The notes under the pieces were generated by a model. The model did no database searches. It saw only the letters and a list, made by a program, of their open reading frames with translations, and was not told the origin of the DNA. From Enterovibrio sp051650965 (GTDB taxonomy: Bacteria; Pseudomonadota; Gammaproteobacteria; Enterobacterales; Vibrionaceae), in assembly GCA_051650965.1 (NCBI GenBank), contig JBOFRL010000037.1, positions 1 through 64,000 of the forward strand: a stretch of 64,000 nt of DNA, read 5' to 3'. The position numbers and the translations under genes were made by a program. Below are positions 9,237-18,427 of the stretch, one piece after another (positions within the stretch are counted from its first letter, which is position 1; the number at the start of each line of letters is the position of its first letter).

Positions 9237-9680
9237 TTAGTGCTTGAATGGCGGGATCTTTTGTGGATTTTCTCCAGGCACGCTCTCTTCGTCGTCTTCA
9301 TCGTCGAATTCATCAAACTCTTCTTCGTCAGACTCAAAGTATGTGCCCCAACCGTCGTAGCTGATCTTGTGCTGCTCGGCAAATTGGATAACAAATTCAA
9401 GCTGCGCGAAAATGCGCTCGGCCAGCAGCGCACTTTCCATCACCGCGTCAAAGCTAAAAATGGTGGTGCCATCTTCAAGCTCGATCTCTTCAGGTGCGTA
9501 AACTTCATAACCTTTATTGAAAATCGCTTCCATCGCAGGTTCGAGCTCTTCTAAGCTTTCAGCTGAAAAATGGTGCTCAATTTGATACAGCGCACTGGGA
9601 TCACTGCCGTCGCTCAAGAGCGCTTGGATGATCTCCAGTGTGTCGGCTTTGTGTTGTTCAAGTTCTTCAGCATAAGTCAT
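9237..9680 (-). CDS. rraB: Ribonuclease E inhibitor RraB
   Basis: Small acidic protein that binds RNase E and modulates its activity. From the ATG at 9680 the protein is 147 residues, the usual RraB size. It keeps the family core (DGWGTYFESDEEEFDEFD) and the very acidic C-terminal part. The reading frame stays open a further 74 codons upstream, but that extension has no family resemblance and no good start, so I use the internal ATG (MTYAEELEQHKAD). It converges on lptG; only the terminator and 20 bp separate them. Confidence 0.93.
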   Translation of the reverse strand: MTYAEELEQHKADTLEIIQALLSDGSDPSALYQIEHHFSAESLEELEPAMEAIFNKGYEVYAPEEIELEDGTTIFSFDAVMESALLAERIFAQLEFVIQFAEQHKISYDGWGTYFESDEEEFDEFDDEDDEESVPGENPQKIPPFKH

Positions 9681-9906
9681 AGTCGCACTCCGCGTAGCGT
9701 TGGTTTCCAGCCTCTTACAGCGCTTGGGCGTGGGCTGGGACGAAATTTGCCCGCCACTATGGCATGTTAGCGCATAATTGCCAAATAAAAAGCGCGCCAC
9801 TTTATCCTTATGAAAAGGCGCTGCGCGGTTTGGTAACGCGAGGAAGGAAGACGCGTGATGGCGGCAAGTGGCAGGAGAAAATTTTTGCCGCCGATTTAAC
9901 AATTGG

Positions 9907-10386
9907 TTAGCTTATTTTGATCACTTGGCTGTTAGAAAAGTGATCTTGAAATGCGCGGTTGTTACTGTCAAATAAAACTAGCAGATTGCCAGCGCCAAAG
10001 CACGAAGTCGCAAGGCGTATCGCCGCTTGCGTGAAGGTGAACGGCTTGTCAGTCGTGCTGATAATTTTTAATCCCCACATCTTCATGCCGATAGTTTGAC
10101 CGCTGGTCGTCCAAAAATAGCCGAAGAAAGCAAACAGCACGCCAAACACATACGCCATGAACAGCGGGCTGACCAGCTGGTGCAGCATGAGTGTTTCGCT
10201 GGTGCTGGCAAATTCGCTAGCAAAACCAAATAGGCGCAGCAGCGCGACCAGTCCGCTCGCCAGCGCTATCGCCACAATTTCTAAGGTGATCACTAAAAGG
10301 CTATCGCACAGCCAAGCGCCCATGCGGTATAGAAAATTTGCCCCTTTCATTTTTGAGGTTGTTGGCGGTGGAGTCGATTTAGTCAT
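9907..10386 (-). CDS. RDD family membrane protein
   Basis: A 159-residue predicted inner-membrane protein of the RDD family (PF06271). It shows three hydrophobic segments at roughly 30-55, 75-95 and 120-140; the family signature is present as FLYRMGAWLCDSLL near the N-terminus, where an arginine and an aspartate occupy the defining positions. Members next to lptFG and a leucine tRNA are common in gammaproteobacteria. The function of this subfamily is not established; some RDD proteins act in ion or compatible-solute traffic, but nothing here decides that. Confidence 0.88.
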   Translation of the reverse strand: MTKSTPPPTTSKMKGANFLYRMGAWLCDSLLVITLEIVAIALASGLVALLRLFGFASEFASTSETLMLHQLVSPLFMAYVFGVLFAFFGYFWTTSGQTIGMKMWGLKIISTTDKPFTFTQAAIRLATSCFGAGNLLVLFDSNNRAFQDHFSNSQVIKIS

Positions 10387-10565
10387 AACAATCTCATTGT
10401 GTTAAATAAGAATGATGCGCGTGCATCAGCTTGAAAATAGCCGCCAGTGTGCGCAGCATTCCCTGTTTTTACAAACAGATTGATGGCAAACTGCCAAACA
10501 GTTGGCATAAAAACAGCCAATGTGGCGAAAAAAAAAGCGGTTGAATCGTTTTGTGCGTAAAAGGC

Positions 10566-10593
10566 TTGCGCTACAACGCTCCTTGCGTATAAT
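10566..10593 (+). promoter_or_regulatory. Sigma-70 promoter of the tRNA operon
   Basis: TTGCGC (10566-10571), a 16-base spacer and a perfect TATAAT (10588-10593) lie 11 bases upstream of the first tRNA. The bases just after the -10 box (CGTCACC) are GC-rich, as in stable-RNA promoters under stringent control. Confidence 0.75.
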
Positions 10594-10604
10594 CGTCACC
10601 ACTT

Positions 10605-10691
10605 GCCCGGGTGGCGAAATTGGTAGACGCAGCGGATTCAAAATCCGCCGCTGGTGACAGTGTGCCGGTTCAAGTCCGGCCCCGGGCACCA
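10605..10691 (+). tRNA. tRNA-Leu (CAA)
   Basis: An 87-base cloverleaf with GCCCGGG/CCCGGGC acceptor stem, long variable arm and encoded CCA end. The anticodon loop TTCAAAA gives CAA. It is the first tRNA of the cluster. Confidence 0.97.
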
Positions 10692-10716
10692 ATTTCATGA
10701 AGATGAAATAATTTGA

Positions 10717-10793
<77 letters not shown>

Positions 10794-10812
10794 TTTTAAA
10801 ATGGTAAAAAGT

Positions 10813-10888
10813 GCGACACTAGCTCAGTTGGTAGAGCGCAACCTTGCCAAGGTTGAGGTCACGGGTTCGAACCCCGTGTGTCGCTCCA
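10813..10888 (+). tRNA. tRNA-Gly (GCC), copy 1
   Basis: A 76-base tRNA with acceptor GCGACAC/GTGTCGC, anticodon loop TTGCCAA and encoded CCA. Confidence 0.97.
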
Positions 10889-10938
10889 AAGTGTAAGGCG
10901 CAGCAGCGCAAAAATGGGTAATGAAAATTACCATCGGA

Positions 10939-11015
<77 letters not shown>

Positions 11016-11040
11016 TTTGATTAGAATAATCAAAAAAAGT

Positions 11041-11116
11041 GCGACACTAGCTCAGTTGGTAGAGCGCAACCTTGCCAAGGTTGAGGTCACGGGTTCGAAC
11101 CCCGTGTGTCGCTCCA
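11041..11116 (+). tRNA. tRNA-Gly (GCC), copy 2
   Basis: Identical over 76 bases to copy 1 at 10813. Confidence 0.97.
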
Positions 11117-11119
11117 AAT

Positions 11120-11206
11120 GCCTTGGTGGTGAAATAGGTAGACACAAGGGATTTAAAATCCCTCGGCTTTCGAGCCGTGCCGGTTCAAGTCCGGCCCGAG
11201 GCACCA
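11120..11206 (+). tRNA. tRNA-Leu (UAA)
   Basis: An 87-base type II tRNA; acceptor GCCTTGG/CCGAGGC, anticodon loop TTTAAAA giving TAA, long variable arm, encoded CCA. Only 3 bases separate it from the preceding glycine tRNA. The 200 bp after it show no clear terminator on this strand apart from the sslE hairpin at 11411. Confidence 0.96.
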
Positions 11207-11410
11207 TTTCTAGCAACAAAAATCCACACAACTGTTTTTAAATCCCCTGTGTTATCATAAAAATTCCTACATCGCACCCACTCATTTTTTAACTTTTTCT
11301 ATACAATCCAATCCATTTTTATTTGCGATTTAAACGCTAATGCGCATTATTTTCCGCACGTAGTCCAGCGGCTTTTGCTTGGCTTGCTTATGCTAAAAAT
11401 GTGCATAATA

Positions 11411-11432
11411 AAAGCGGCCATGTGGCCGCTTT
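11411..11432 (-). terminator. Terminator of the SslE-like gene
   Basis: AAAGCGGCC / GGCCGCTTT 9-bp stem with a 4-base loop; on the minus strand it runs into TTTTATT. It lies 20 bases after the stop codon and may also end the tRNA transcript arriving from the other side. Confidence 0.85.
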
Positions 11433-11452
11433 GGTTACTTTGATCTATCGCG

Positions 11453-14400
11453 CTATTTCAAGGCGCTGATACTCGCAGGACTCACCGCAGGCTTAGGCAG
11501 ACGAAGCTGCGCAAGCACCTGTTTGCCAGCCTCGGTTATGCCGCCGTTGTACACTTTGGTGCCGTCGGTGAGGGTGTTTGAGCTTTCACCTGGATTCCAC
11601 GTGCTGAAAAACTCACTGAGATCAAAGCCTGAGACGTAAGAGGCGCACACCATCAGTAAGTCGGCGTCCTTAATGCCCATTTGTGTTTTGCTGCAGTAAT
11701 TAGCGCTTTGATCGCCAATCACGTCGCCACGCGCTTTGCGGTGCATCAACTTAAACATATTCCAACCCTGATCATCGTTGTAGATAGCAGGTTTATCCGC
11801 GCCCGCGTACCAGGTGTCGATGTTGAAGTTGTCACTGGCCCAAATTTTTAGCTGCGCAAACATCGCTAAGCGCGAGGTGGCGTTGCCGTTCGCCCACGCG
11901 TGGGAGCTATTTTGCGCAAGCCACATTGGCATTTTGGGCAGCTCTGTCTGCACGCGCTCCATGACAGGATTATTTTCGCGCAGCTCCTGCATATACAGCG
12001 CCAGCAAATTGTTGGTCACTTCGCTGCTGCCGGCAACGCTAAACGGCGCGGAAGCCAAATTGTGTCCCACTTCGTGCCAAAGCAGCCAGTTGTCGCGCGG
12101 ATCGAGCGTCAGCCGGTCGCTACTGGCTTTAAAACCCGACGCCATCACCGGATAACCAGAGTGCGCCGCGCCAATAGAGATCTGCACATCGTAGGTGAAG
12201 CGATGCTGGAAGCCTTGCAAGTCAGCGTAAGTGAAGCGGCGATGCAGCCCGTCTGATGTGGTTTGGTCGCGGCCATAAAAATCGCTGGCAGCGTCGGCAA
12301 AAAAGTTGAGATCTTGCTCAAGGCGCGCTAAGTCGGTTTGGAAAAAGTTGTTTTTAGCGCTGGTGAGAATAAACGAGCCGCTGTTGAATTCAGCAAGCGG
12401 TGCGCTCGCCTCATTGAGCGAATGCAGCCAGCGTCCATCTTGCCAAAGCGCCGCTTTTTCTACGCCAGACAAGGTAAACTCCACCACATCCGGCTGCGCG
12501 CTGCTCACGGTTGGCTGAATGTAAATAAGTCCGCCGTAAGGCACTTTAAACGTGGTTGCGCTGCCGTCGTGCGTAAATGACTTGGTCATGCGCGGCGGGC
12601 GGTTTAAGTTTTTCTCGTGCTCGGGTTTGCCGGTCAGATCGTCTGCAAGCATCACTTTGATCTGCGCAGGCACGCCGCCGCTGACGGTCACGTCGCTAAG
12701 CTGCGGCGCCCAAAAGCCGGTAGATTGCATGTTGCCAGCGGTGCCGGTGACGCCTTTGCCTCCAATATGAATTTGCACGGTGCCGCTTGTGGCGCTGCCG
12801 CCGCTTTTGCCTGGGTAAGCGCTGGTGTCAACGCGGATGTCGTGATCCCAAAACGAGCGGCCTAAAAAGAGGCGCGTCAGCGGTTTTTCCGTGTAGTTGA
12901 GCGGATAGCTTGGGTTGAGCTCGCCGCTGCTAAGCAGCATATTGTTTTGTGTCAGCAGGGCGTTTACTTCAGGCGTACAAGACGCGCCGCTACCGTGCTG
13001 ATTGGCGGTGTAGCAGTTTAGGTAAGTGACCAGCGTTTTAAAGCCAAGCTCATCTTGCACGCTTTCATCGTACGCGTATTGATTGTCGTTCCACAGCCAT
13101 GTCGAAAGCGAATCGTAAGCTTGGTTGAGCTCCACCAGCGGCAAGCGCGCGCCGCTTTTGCCTTTGGTGCGAAAATAGATTTCGTGCTCGGCAAGCCTTT
13201 TTACATTTTCACCTAAGTTGGCTGACTTTATCATGCTGGCAACGACATCGGGCGAAATCTGGTAGCGATCGAAATCTTTGCGGCCATAGTTGCCGCGGGT
13301 GATAAAGCCGTGGCCTGAGCGCTCGTCGATACAGTTAAATTCATACTCGTAAGGGTCGGTGCAAAGCGGCATGTTGGTGTATTGCTGAATTTCGGCAATC
13401 GCCGCCGCTTTTTCCGCGTCATTTTTCACAAAAATATGCGCGTATTTGGTTTGCATCTCGCCGGCAATCGGCTGGCCCTGCGCGTCCAACTTAGGAGTTT
13501 CATAAGTGGCCACTTCGAGATCTGACATGGTTTCTGGCGGATTCCACACGATATCGGCAAGGCCGTCGCTGGCCGTTTCGACCGTGAAGGGAGGTTTGCC
13601 GTTCACATCAGGAAAGCGCTCAAGCGTGATGAGATCGTACTGGCCTTTCATGTGCAAATTGGGGTAAGGGCTGCTGCAGTAATAGCTGTCTTTACAGTAG
13701 CTTTGCTCGGTTGGCGCCACGTTGTCATCGCCAACTGACATGCCCGCGGCGTCAACCAATCGGCCGATAGGCTCAGGGTTGGTCGCGTCATCAATCGCGT
13801 CCATCAGCAAAATATTGCCACCACCGCTGACGTATTCAATCAGCGCGGTGACGTCTTCTTGAGTGAGGTTTGGTTGCTCGAGATCAGCGATGAAGCGCCA
13901 AGTGGTGCCATCACCTTTTGCAACGGGCTTGTAAGCTTGCAAAATAACCAGCTGCACCGCTGCGGGATCGAGGCTGGAAAAGTTGCCGCTGCTAAGTTTT
14001 TGCACGTCAGCAAAATTAAATTTATCGCTGATGAAAAAGGGATATTTTATGCCCTCAGCAATGTTAGAGCGTGCGGCCGTGCCTTGTTCAATGTTGTGAG
14101 CGACGGAGAGGCTTCCTTTTTGCACGTGCGGCGCAAACCACGCAAAGAGGTTGTCGAAAAATTGCAGCATGTTGCCGTTGTCATCGCGCGTGTCGCTGCC
14201 GCTGGTGTTTTTTACGCTGCAGGTTTTCGCGTTGCTGTCGATGGCAAGATCATTGTTGCCCCAATAGGCGTCAGGACAAGACAAAATGCTGGGATAGAGG
14301 CTGTTGCCCATCATCACAATTTTGCCCTTGCCGATTTCGCCGGCGGTGACGAACGGGAAGTTAAAAGTGGTGTTATTTTTGTCGACCACAGGAATTGGGC

Positions 14401-15847
14401 GCATGGTGACGCCTGGGAAAGCTGGCAGAAACGGCCTGTTTTCACGCGTCCACGCCTGTTTTTCGCCAAATGGGATCCATTTGTTGCTGTCGCTGCGCGC
14501 CATTACCACCGGAAACGCGCGGTTGGACAAATTGAGCGCGCGCATGCCGCGGGCAAAACCGGACGCGCCATAGTAGCCTTGGTTGTCGTGAAAAACGTGA
14601 AAACTTGAGACGTTGTTAAAGATTTTTTGCAGCGACTCGGTGACGAAGCCTGCGCGCGGCCTTGGCGCGTAGTATGGCAAAATTTTATTGTAAGAGCGCG
14701 AGCTGACGTTGAGCTGCTCATCGATTTCTTTGGTGCGCCCCTGTTGAAACTGCGCTTCAAACTCATCCGGCAAAGTGAAATGTGAACCTTCGAGCACGCC
14801 GCCATTGGGTAAATTAAGATCGATCAAGCTGTTGATTTCATTTGGATATTGCGCGAAAACTTCGACCACTTGTGGCGTAAATTCAATTTTGTCGCCGACA
14901 TTTTTCCCGTAGCGCAAAACCAGATTTTCAATATTGGCCTTCTTGACGGCGCTGTCTGTGACGTCGCTGATGGTAAAAGTGAGCTGATTGCCTTTCACTT
15001 TGCCAAATTCAAAAGTGTCGAGGCCAAAAATTATCTCATCGCCCCACATGAATTCAAACTCGCCCGTCTCGCTGGTGACGCCTTTGCTGCCGGCGCTAAA
15101 ATATTCAACGCCTTGAATGGGCTTGCCTTCTTTGTTGACAAGCTTGCCGGCGGTGCTCACGCGCGCGTCGGCGCTTGGCGTATAGGCTAAGCTTTTTTCC
15201 GCTTCCGCCGCGACAAATTTGCCATTTAAATCATTGGTTGTGCCGCTGCTCACTTGTGGCACAAGCGTGCTGTCTACGTGCGAGCTTGGCGCATTGCCAA
15301 TATTTTCAACAGCTTGTTCTTCTTTTAGTTTGAGAAACTCAGCGACTGCGTTTTCATCATGCAGGCGCGAGAAAATATCAATAATGTCAAAGTGATCGAG
15401 CTCTTTTAGGCAGATCTCATCAGAGGTGCAGTGGTCGATCGTCTGCAACACTTTGGCGGCATTTGGCCCGTGCAGCTCTTGCAAATCAAACTGATGCGAC
15501 GGCGTGTTGCCGTTGATAAGCTCACGCGCGAGCGGCGGCGGCGCGGTGAACGTGCCGAGTGTGACAGAACCGAGCTCGCAGCTAAAAGAGGCGCCTTGCG
15601 CGACTTTAAACTCGCCTTGTGTGAGCGGCTCGCCGTTGCAGCTGACTTCGCCGCGGATCTTCATACTTGAAGCCAGCAAAGTTGCAGACAGATAGCTTGT
15701 GTTTGGTTCAGGTTCGGGCGTGACGGGCGGCTGAGGCTGGGCGCCGCAGGCATCTCCTACGCAAGGCGCGCTGCCTTGATCGTCACTCAAACAGGCCGAA
15801 AGCAGCAGCGATAAAACCGTTGGCAGCAGAACTTTTTTTGCCTTCAT
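11453..15847 (-). CDS. SslE/AcfD-like M60 metalloprotease lipoprotein
   Basis: A 1464-residue surface lipoprotein. The N-terminus is a lipoprotein signal ending in LLSAC with the lipid-bearing cysteine at residue 19, followed by a Pro/Glu-rich linker. The C-terminal third carries the M60-like zinc site HEVGH at about residue 1258 with a downstream glutamate (GSSEV), the HExxH...E pattern of enhancin-like mucin proteases. Size and layout match SslE (YghJ) of E. coli and AcfD of V. cholerae. SslE degrades mucin and is exported by a type II secretion system. I start at the ATG at 15847; an AGGTGA ribosome site lies just upstream, and an in-frame GTG overlaps that site. It sits alone, next to a tRNA cluster, without type II secretion genes beside it; a GspAB fusion lies 23 kb away. 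Confidence 0.9.
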   Translation of the reverse strand: MKAKKVLLPTVLSLLLSACLSDDQGSAPCVGDACGAQPQPPVTPEPEPNTSYLSATLLASSMKIRGEVSCNGEPLTQGEFKVAQGASFSCELGSVTLGTFTAPPPLARELINGNTPSHQFDLQELHGPNAAKVLQTIDHCTSDEICLKELDHFDIIDIFSRLHDENAVAEFLKLKEEQAVENIGNAPSSHVDSTLVPQVSSGTTNDLNGKFVAAEAEKSLAYTPSADARVSTAGKLVNKEGKPIQGVEYFSAGSKGVTSETGEFEFMWGDEIIFGLDTFEFGKVKGNQLTFTISDVTDSAVKKANIENLVLRYGKNVGDKIEFTPQVVEVFAQYPNEINSLIDLNLPNGGVLEGSHFTLPDEFEAQFQQGRTKEIDEQLNVSSRSYNKILPYYAPRPRAGFVTESLQKIFNNVSSFHVFHDNQGYYGASGFARGMRALNLSNRAFPVVMARSDSNKWIPFGEKQAWTRENRPFLPAFPGVTMRPIPVVDKNNTTFNFPFVTAGEIGKGKIVMMGNSLYPSILSCPDAYWGNNDLAIDSNAKTCSVKNTSGSDTRDDNGNMLQFFDNLFAWFAPHVQKGSLSVAHNIEQGTAARSNIAEGIKYPFFISDKFNFADVQKLSSGNFSSLDPAAVQLVILQAYKPVAKGDGTTWRFIADLEQPNLTQEDVTALIEYVSGGGNILLMDAIDDATNPEPIGRLVDAAGMSVGDDNVAPTEQSYCKDSYYCSSPYPNLHMKGQYDLITLERFPDVNGKPPFTVETASDGLADIVWNPPETMSDLEVATYETPKLDAQGQPIAGEMQTKYAHIFVKNDAEKAAAIAEIQQYTNMPLCTDPYEYEFNCIDERSGHGFITRGNYGRKDFDRYQISPDVVASMIKSANLGENVKRLAEHEIYFRTKGKSGARLPLVELNQAYDSLSTWLWNDNQYAYDESVQDELGFKTLVTYLNCYTANQHGSGASCTPEVNALLTQNNMLLSSGELNPSYPLNYTEKPLTRLFLGRSFWDHDIRVDTSAYPGKSGGSATSGTVQIHIGGKGVTGTAGNMQSTGFWAPQLSDVTVSGGVPAQIKVMLADDLTGKPEHEKNLNRPPRMTKSFTHDGSATTFKVPYGGLIYIQPTVSSAQPDVVEFTLSGVEKAALWQDGRWLHSLNEASAPLAEFNSGSFILTSAKNNFFQTDLARLEQDLNFFADAASDFYGRDQTTSDGLHRRFTYADLQGFQHRFTYDVQISIGAAHSGYPVMASGFKASSDRLTLDPRDNWLLWHEVGHNLASAPFSVAGSSEVTNNLLALYMQELRENNPVMERVQTELPKMPMWLAQNSSHAWANGNATSRLAMFAQLKIWASDNFNIDTWYAGADKPAIYNDDQGWNMFKLMHRKARGDVIGDQSANYCSKTQMGIKDADLLMVCASYVSGFDLSEFFSTWNPGESSNTLTDGTKVYNGGITEAGKQVLAQLRLPKPAVSPASISALK

Positions 15848-16090
15848 GTGCAAAATCACCTAATTGAAATTGATAATATTTTGTTAAAAATAACCGAATT
15901 AGATAATAACAGTGAGTTATTTTTATGAAATTCAATGCTTAAAAAGGCCGGTGGCATTTTTTTTATGTTTGATTCTTAAATTTTAGCCAGCGTAAAAACC
16001 GCCGCTTCAATAGAAAATGCGCATGAGTAGGTAGGCGCGCCTGCGCGTGGTAAAATCGCGTCACTATTTGATTTCAAGGCCTATTTTTCG

Positions 16091-16789
16091 ATGATTGCAA
16101 TTATTGGTGCGATGCAGCAAGAGGTCAGCCTGCTTAAAGAGCAGCTGCAAAATTGTCACAGTGAGCAAATTGCGGGCTGCCATTTTTTTAGCGGCGAGCT
16201 TGCGGGGAAAAAAGTGGTGCTGCTGCAGTCGGGCATTGGCAAAGTTGCGGCGGCGCTGGGGACGGCGATTTTGCTCGACCGTTTTGCGCCTCAGTTTGTT
16301 ATCAACACAGGCTCGGCCGGCGGGCTTGATCCCAAGCTTAATTTGGGCGACGTGGTGATCTCAACACAAGTGGCTTATCACGACGTGGATGTGCGGGCAT
16401 TTGGCTACGCGATGGGGCAAATGGCTGGGCAGCCGCACTATTTTGTCAGCGACGGCGCGTTGGTTGAGCTGGCGCAAAAGGCGCTGGCTGCGATGCCAAA
16501 TGGCGCACCGGCTTATTGTGGCCTGATCTGCACCGGCGACGCCTTTGTGCACAGCCAAGAGCAGCAAGCCGCCATCCGCACTCATTTTGCGCAGCCATTG
16601 GCCGTGGAGATGGAAGCGGCCGCTATCGCGCAAACGTGCCATCAATTTAATGTGCCGTTTGTGGTGGTGCGCGCGATCTCGGACGTGGCAGATAAAGCTT
16701 CGCCGATGACGTTTGAGCAATTTTTGCCGTTAGCGGCCAAAAGCTCTAGCGAAATGGTGATGCAGATGCTTACGCAGCTTGCTGATTAG
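16091..16789 (+). CDS. mtnN: 5'-methylthioadenosine/S-adenosylhomocysteine nucleosidase
   Basis: Cleaves MTA and SAH, recycling methionine and feeding the LuxS/AI-2 route. The 232-residue protein matches Pfs/MtnN in length, opens with MIAIIGAMQQE (catalytic glutamate near residue 11), has VINTGSAGGLDP, the substrate motif VEMEAAAIAQ and RAISDVAD with the catalytic aspartate. It heads the conserved series mtnN-btuF-yadS found in E. coli and relatives. Confidence 0.97.
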   Translation: MIAIIGAMQQEVSLLKEQLQNCHSEQIAGCHFFSGELAGKKVVLLQSGIGKVAAALGTAILLDRFAPQFVINTGSAGGLDPKLNLGDVVISTQVAYHDVDVRAFGYAMGQMAGQPHYFVSDGALVELAQKALAAMPNGAPAYCGLICTGDAFVHSQEQQAAIRTHFAQPLAVEMEAAAIAQTCHQFNVPFVVVRAISDVADKASPMTFEQFLPLAAKSSSEMVMQMLTQLAD

Positions 16790-16814
16790 TGACGAAAAGG
16801 TGGCGAAAATGGCT

Positions 16815-16870
16815 GCGCTTAGCGCTTAGCGCTTAGCGTTTAGCGCTTAGCGTTTAGCGTTTAGCGTTTA
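16815..16870. repeat. Eight tandem copies of a 7-bp repeat (GCGCTTA / GCGTTTA)
   Basis: Exactly eight heptamers run end to end: four are GCGCTTA and four GCGTTTA, mixed in order. The array lies between the mtnN stop and btuF, ending 48 bases before the btuF start. A possible -10 box TATGAT is at 16895-16900, which places the -35 region at the right edge of the array. The unit is not a multiple of three and is not inside a gene. Confidence 0.95.
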
Positions 16871-16918
16871 TCGCAACGCAGCTCGCTGCTTTCTTATGAT
16901 TTAACAAGGCGTTAGGCA

Positions 16919-17791
16919 ATGAAGATCAGGTGTGGGCTCTTTTGGGTATTGCTTAGCTTTGCGGCTCAATCGGCGGCGGTCGACAATGCGCGCCCGCTGC
17001 GCGTTATTACGCTTTCGCCCCACGCGACAGAGCTTGCGTTTGCCGCGGGACTTGGCGGCAACGTGATCGCGGTGAGCCAAAGCTGCGATCATCCGCAGCA
17101 AGCCTTGGCGCTAGAAAAGGTCGCCTCTTATCGCGCGATCAACGTCGAGCGCATTCTCGCGCTCAAGCCTGATCTGGTGATTGCTTGGCAAGAGGGCAAT
17201 CCTGCGCGCCAGCTTGCGCAGCTAGAAAAGTTAGGCGTCGCGCTTTTTTATTCTGCGCCGCATTCGTTTGCCAGTTTGGGCGCGGATCTTGAGCGTCTTG
17301 CGCAATTTAGCCCGCAGCCGCAGCAAGCGCTTGATGCTGCTAAGCGCTTACGCAGCGAGGTGGCAAAGTTTGAGCAGGCGCAGCAAGGAAAGGCAAAAGT
17401 TTCTTATTTTTATGAACTTAGCCAAGCGCCGCTCATGACCAATAATGGCAAAAGTTGGCCGCAGCCGCTATTTAGTTTGTGTGGCGGGGAGAATGTGTTT
17501 GCGCAAAGCGCGGTTCCTTATCCGCAGGTGAGTGTCGAGCAAGTGTTAACGCGAAAGCCGCAAGCGCTATTTGCGTCAGCCAACAGTGGCGATCTCAGCC
17601 GCTGGCTGCGCTGGAAAAGCATTTTGCCTGCCGCGGCCAATGATGCGCTGTTTGTCATGGATGCTGCGTGGTTTGGGCGACCTTCGCTGCGCGCGCTTGA
17701 TGGCGTTAAAACAATTTGCGCGGCGCTTGACAGTGTGCGCGCAAAAACTACCAATTTGGCGCCGCCGCAGGTAGGATCTTCGAAAAATTAA
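16919..17791 (+). CDS. btuF: Vitamin B12 periplasmic binding protein
   Basis: Periplasmic substrate-binding protein that delivers cobalamin to BtuCD. The 290-residue protein has a signal peptide (first ~20 residues, hydrophobic core LFWVLLSFAAQSAA) and the class III binding-protein pattern: RVITLSPHATELAFAAG at the N-lobe, the ERILALKPDLVIAW helix-strand, and NNGKSWPQPLFSLCGGENVF in the C-lobe. Position between mtnN and yadS is the same as in E. coli. No cobalamin riboswitch could fit in the 128-bp upstream gap, which is mostly heptamer repeat. Confidence 0.93.
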   Translation: MKIRCGLFWVLLSFAAQSAAVDNARPLRVITLSPHATELAFAAGLGGNVIAVSQSCDHPQQALALEKVASYRAINVERILALKPDLVIAWQEGNPARQLAQLEKLGVALFYSAPHSFASLGADLERLAQFSPQPQQALDAAKRLRSEVAKFEQAQQGKAKVSYFYELSQAPLMTNNGKSWPQPLFSLCGGENVFAQSAVPYPQVSVEQVLTRKPQALFASANSGDLSRWLRWKSILPAAANDALFVMDAAWFGRPSLRALDGVKTICAALDSVRAKTTNLAPPQVGSSKN

Positions 17792-17813
17792 CTTATAAAT
17801 CAAGAGAGTAAAA

Positions 17814-18425
17814 GTGCTTTTATATTTTTTAGATTTGGCTGGCACGGCGGTGTTTGCGCTTTCAGGCGTTTTGCTGGCGAGCAAATTGCGCATGGATCCC
17901 TTTGGCATGCTGGTGCTTGCAACGGTGACCGCGATTGGTGGCGGCACGATCCGCGACGCGGTGCTTGGCGCAACGCCGGTGTTTTGGATCACCAATGACT
18001 TGTATTTGTGGGTGATCTTAGGAACTTACGTGCTGAGCTTTTTTCTGCTGCGCTGCTCGTGGAAGCTGCCTTGGTACACGCTGCCGGTAGCGGATGCGAT
18101 TGGACTTGCGGTGTTTGTCGCCATTGGCGTCGATAAGTCGCTCAGTTTTGGCAGCTCTGCGATGGTCGCGGTGCTGATGGGCACGTTAACGGGCTGTGGC
18201 GGCGGCATTATCCGCGATGTGCTGGCGCGCGAAATTCCGCTGGTGCTGCAAAAAGAGGTGTATGCGACCGCCTGTATTGCTGGGGGGACGGTGCATACAC
18301 TGCTGTTGGCCAACACGTCGAGCGCACAAATTGCATCTGTGGCAGGCATGATCACAACGCTGGCCATTCGCTTAGCCGCCATCCGCTGGCAGCTCTCTCT
18401 TCCTGTTTTTACAGTTAAAAAATAG
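17814..18425 (+). CDS. yadS: TRIC-type/UPF0126 membrane protein YadS
   Basis: A 203-residue protein with seven predicted membrane helices formed by two repeats of the UPF0126 unit. Each repeat carries the glycine-rich signature: AIGGGTIRDAVLG in the first, GCGGGIIRDVLARE in the second. Bacterial relatives have been shown to be trimeric cation channels (TRIC); E. coli also has YicG with the same fold, but the location after btuF points to YadS. GTG start with a purine-rich AGAGAG ribosome site 9 bases upstream. It ends 2 bp before the convergent tyrS. Confidence 0.9.
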   Translation: MLLYFLDLAGTAVFALSGVLLASKLRMDPFGMLVLATVTAIGGGTIRDAVLGATPVFWITNDLYLWVILGTYVLSFFLLRCSWKLPWYTLPVADAIGLAVFVAIGVDKSLSFGSSAMVAVLMGTLTGCGGGIIRDVLAREIPLVLQKEVYATACIAGGTVHTLLLANTSSAQIASVAGMITTLAIRLAAIRWQLSLPVFTVKK

Positions 18426-18427
18426 CG

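Noticed and set aside
13859..14608. 249-codon plus-strand frame inside the SslE-like gene
   Set aside because: Antisense shadow of a long, well-supported lipoprotein gene; no ribosome site and no recognisable motif.
16790..16918. Cobalamin riboswitch upstream of btuF
   Set aside because: The gap is only 128 bp, nearly half of it heptamer repeat, and no B12-box-like sequence is visible.
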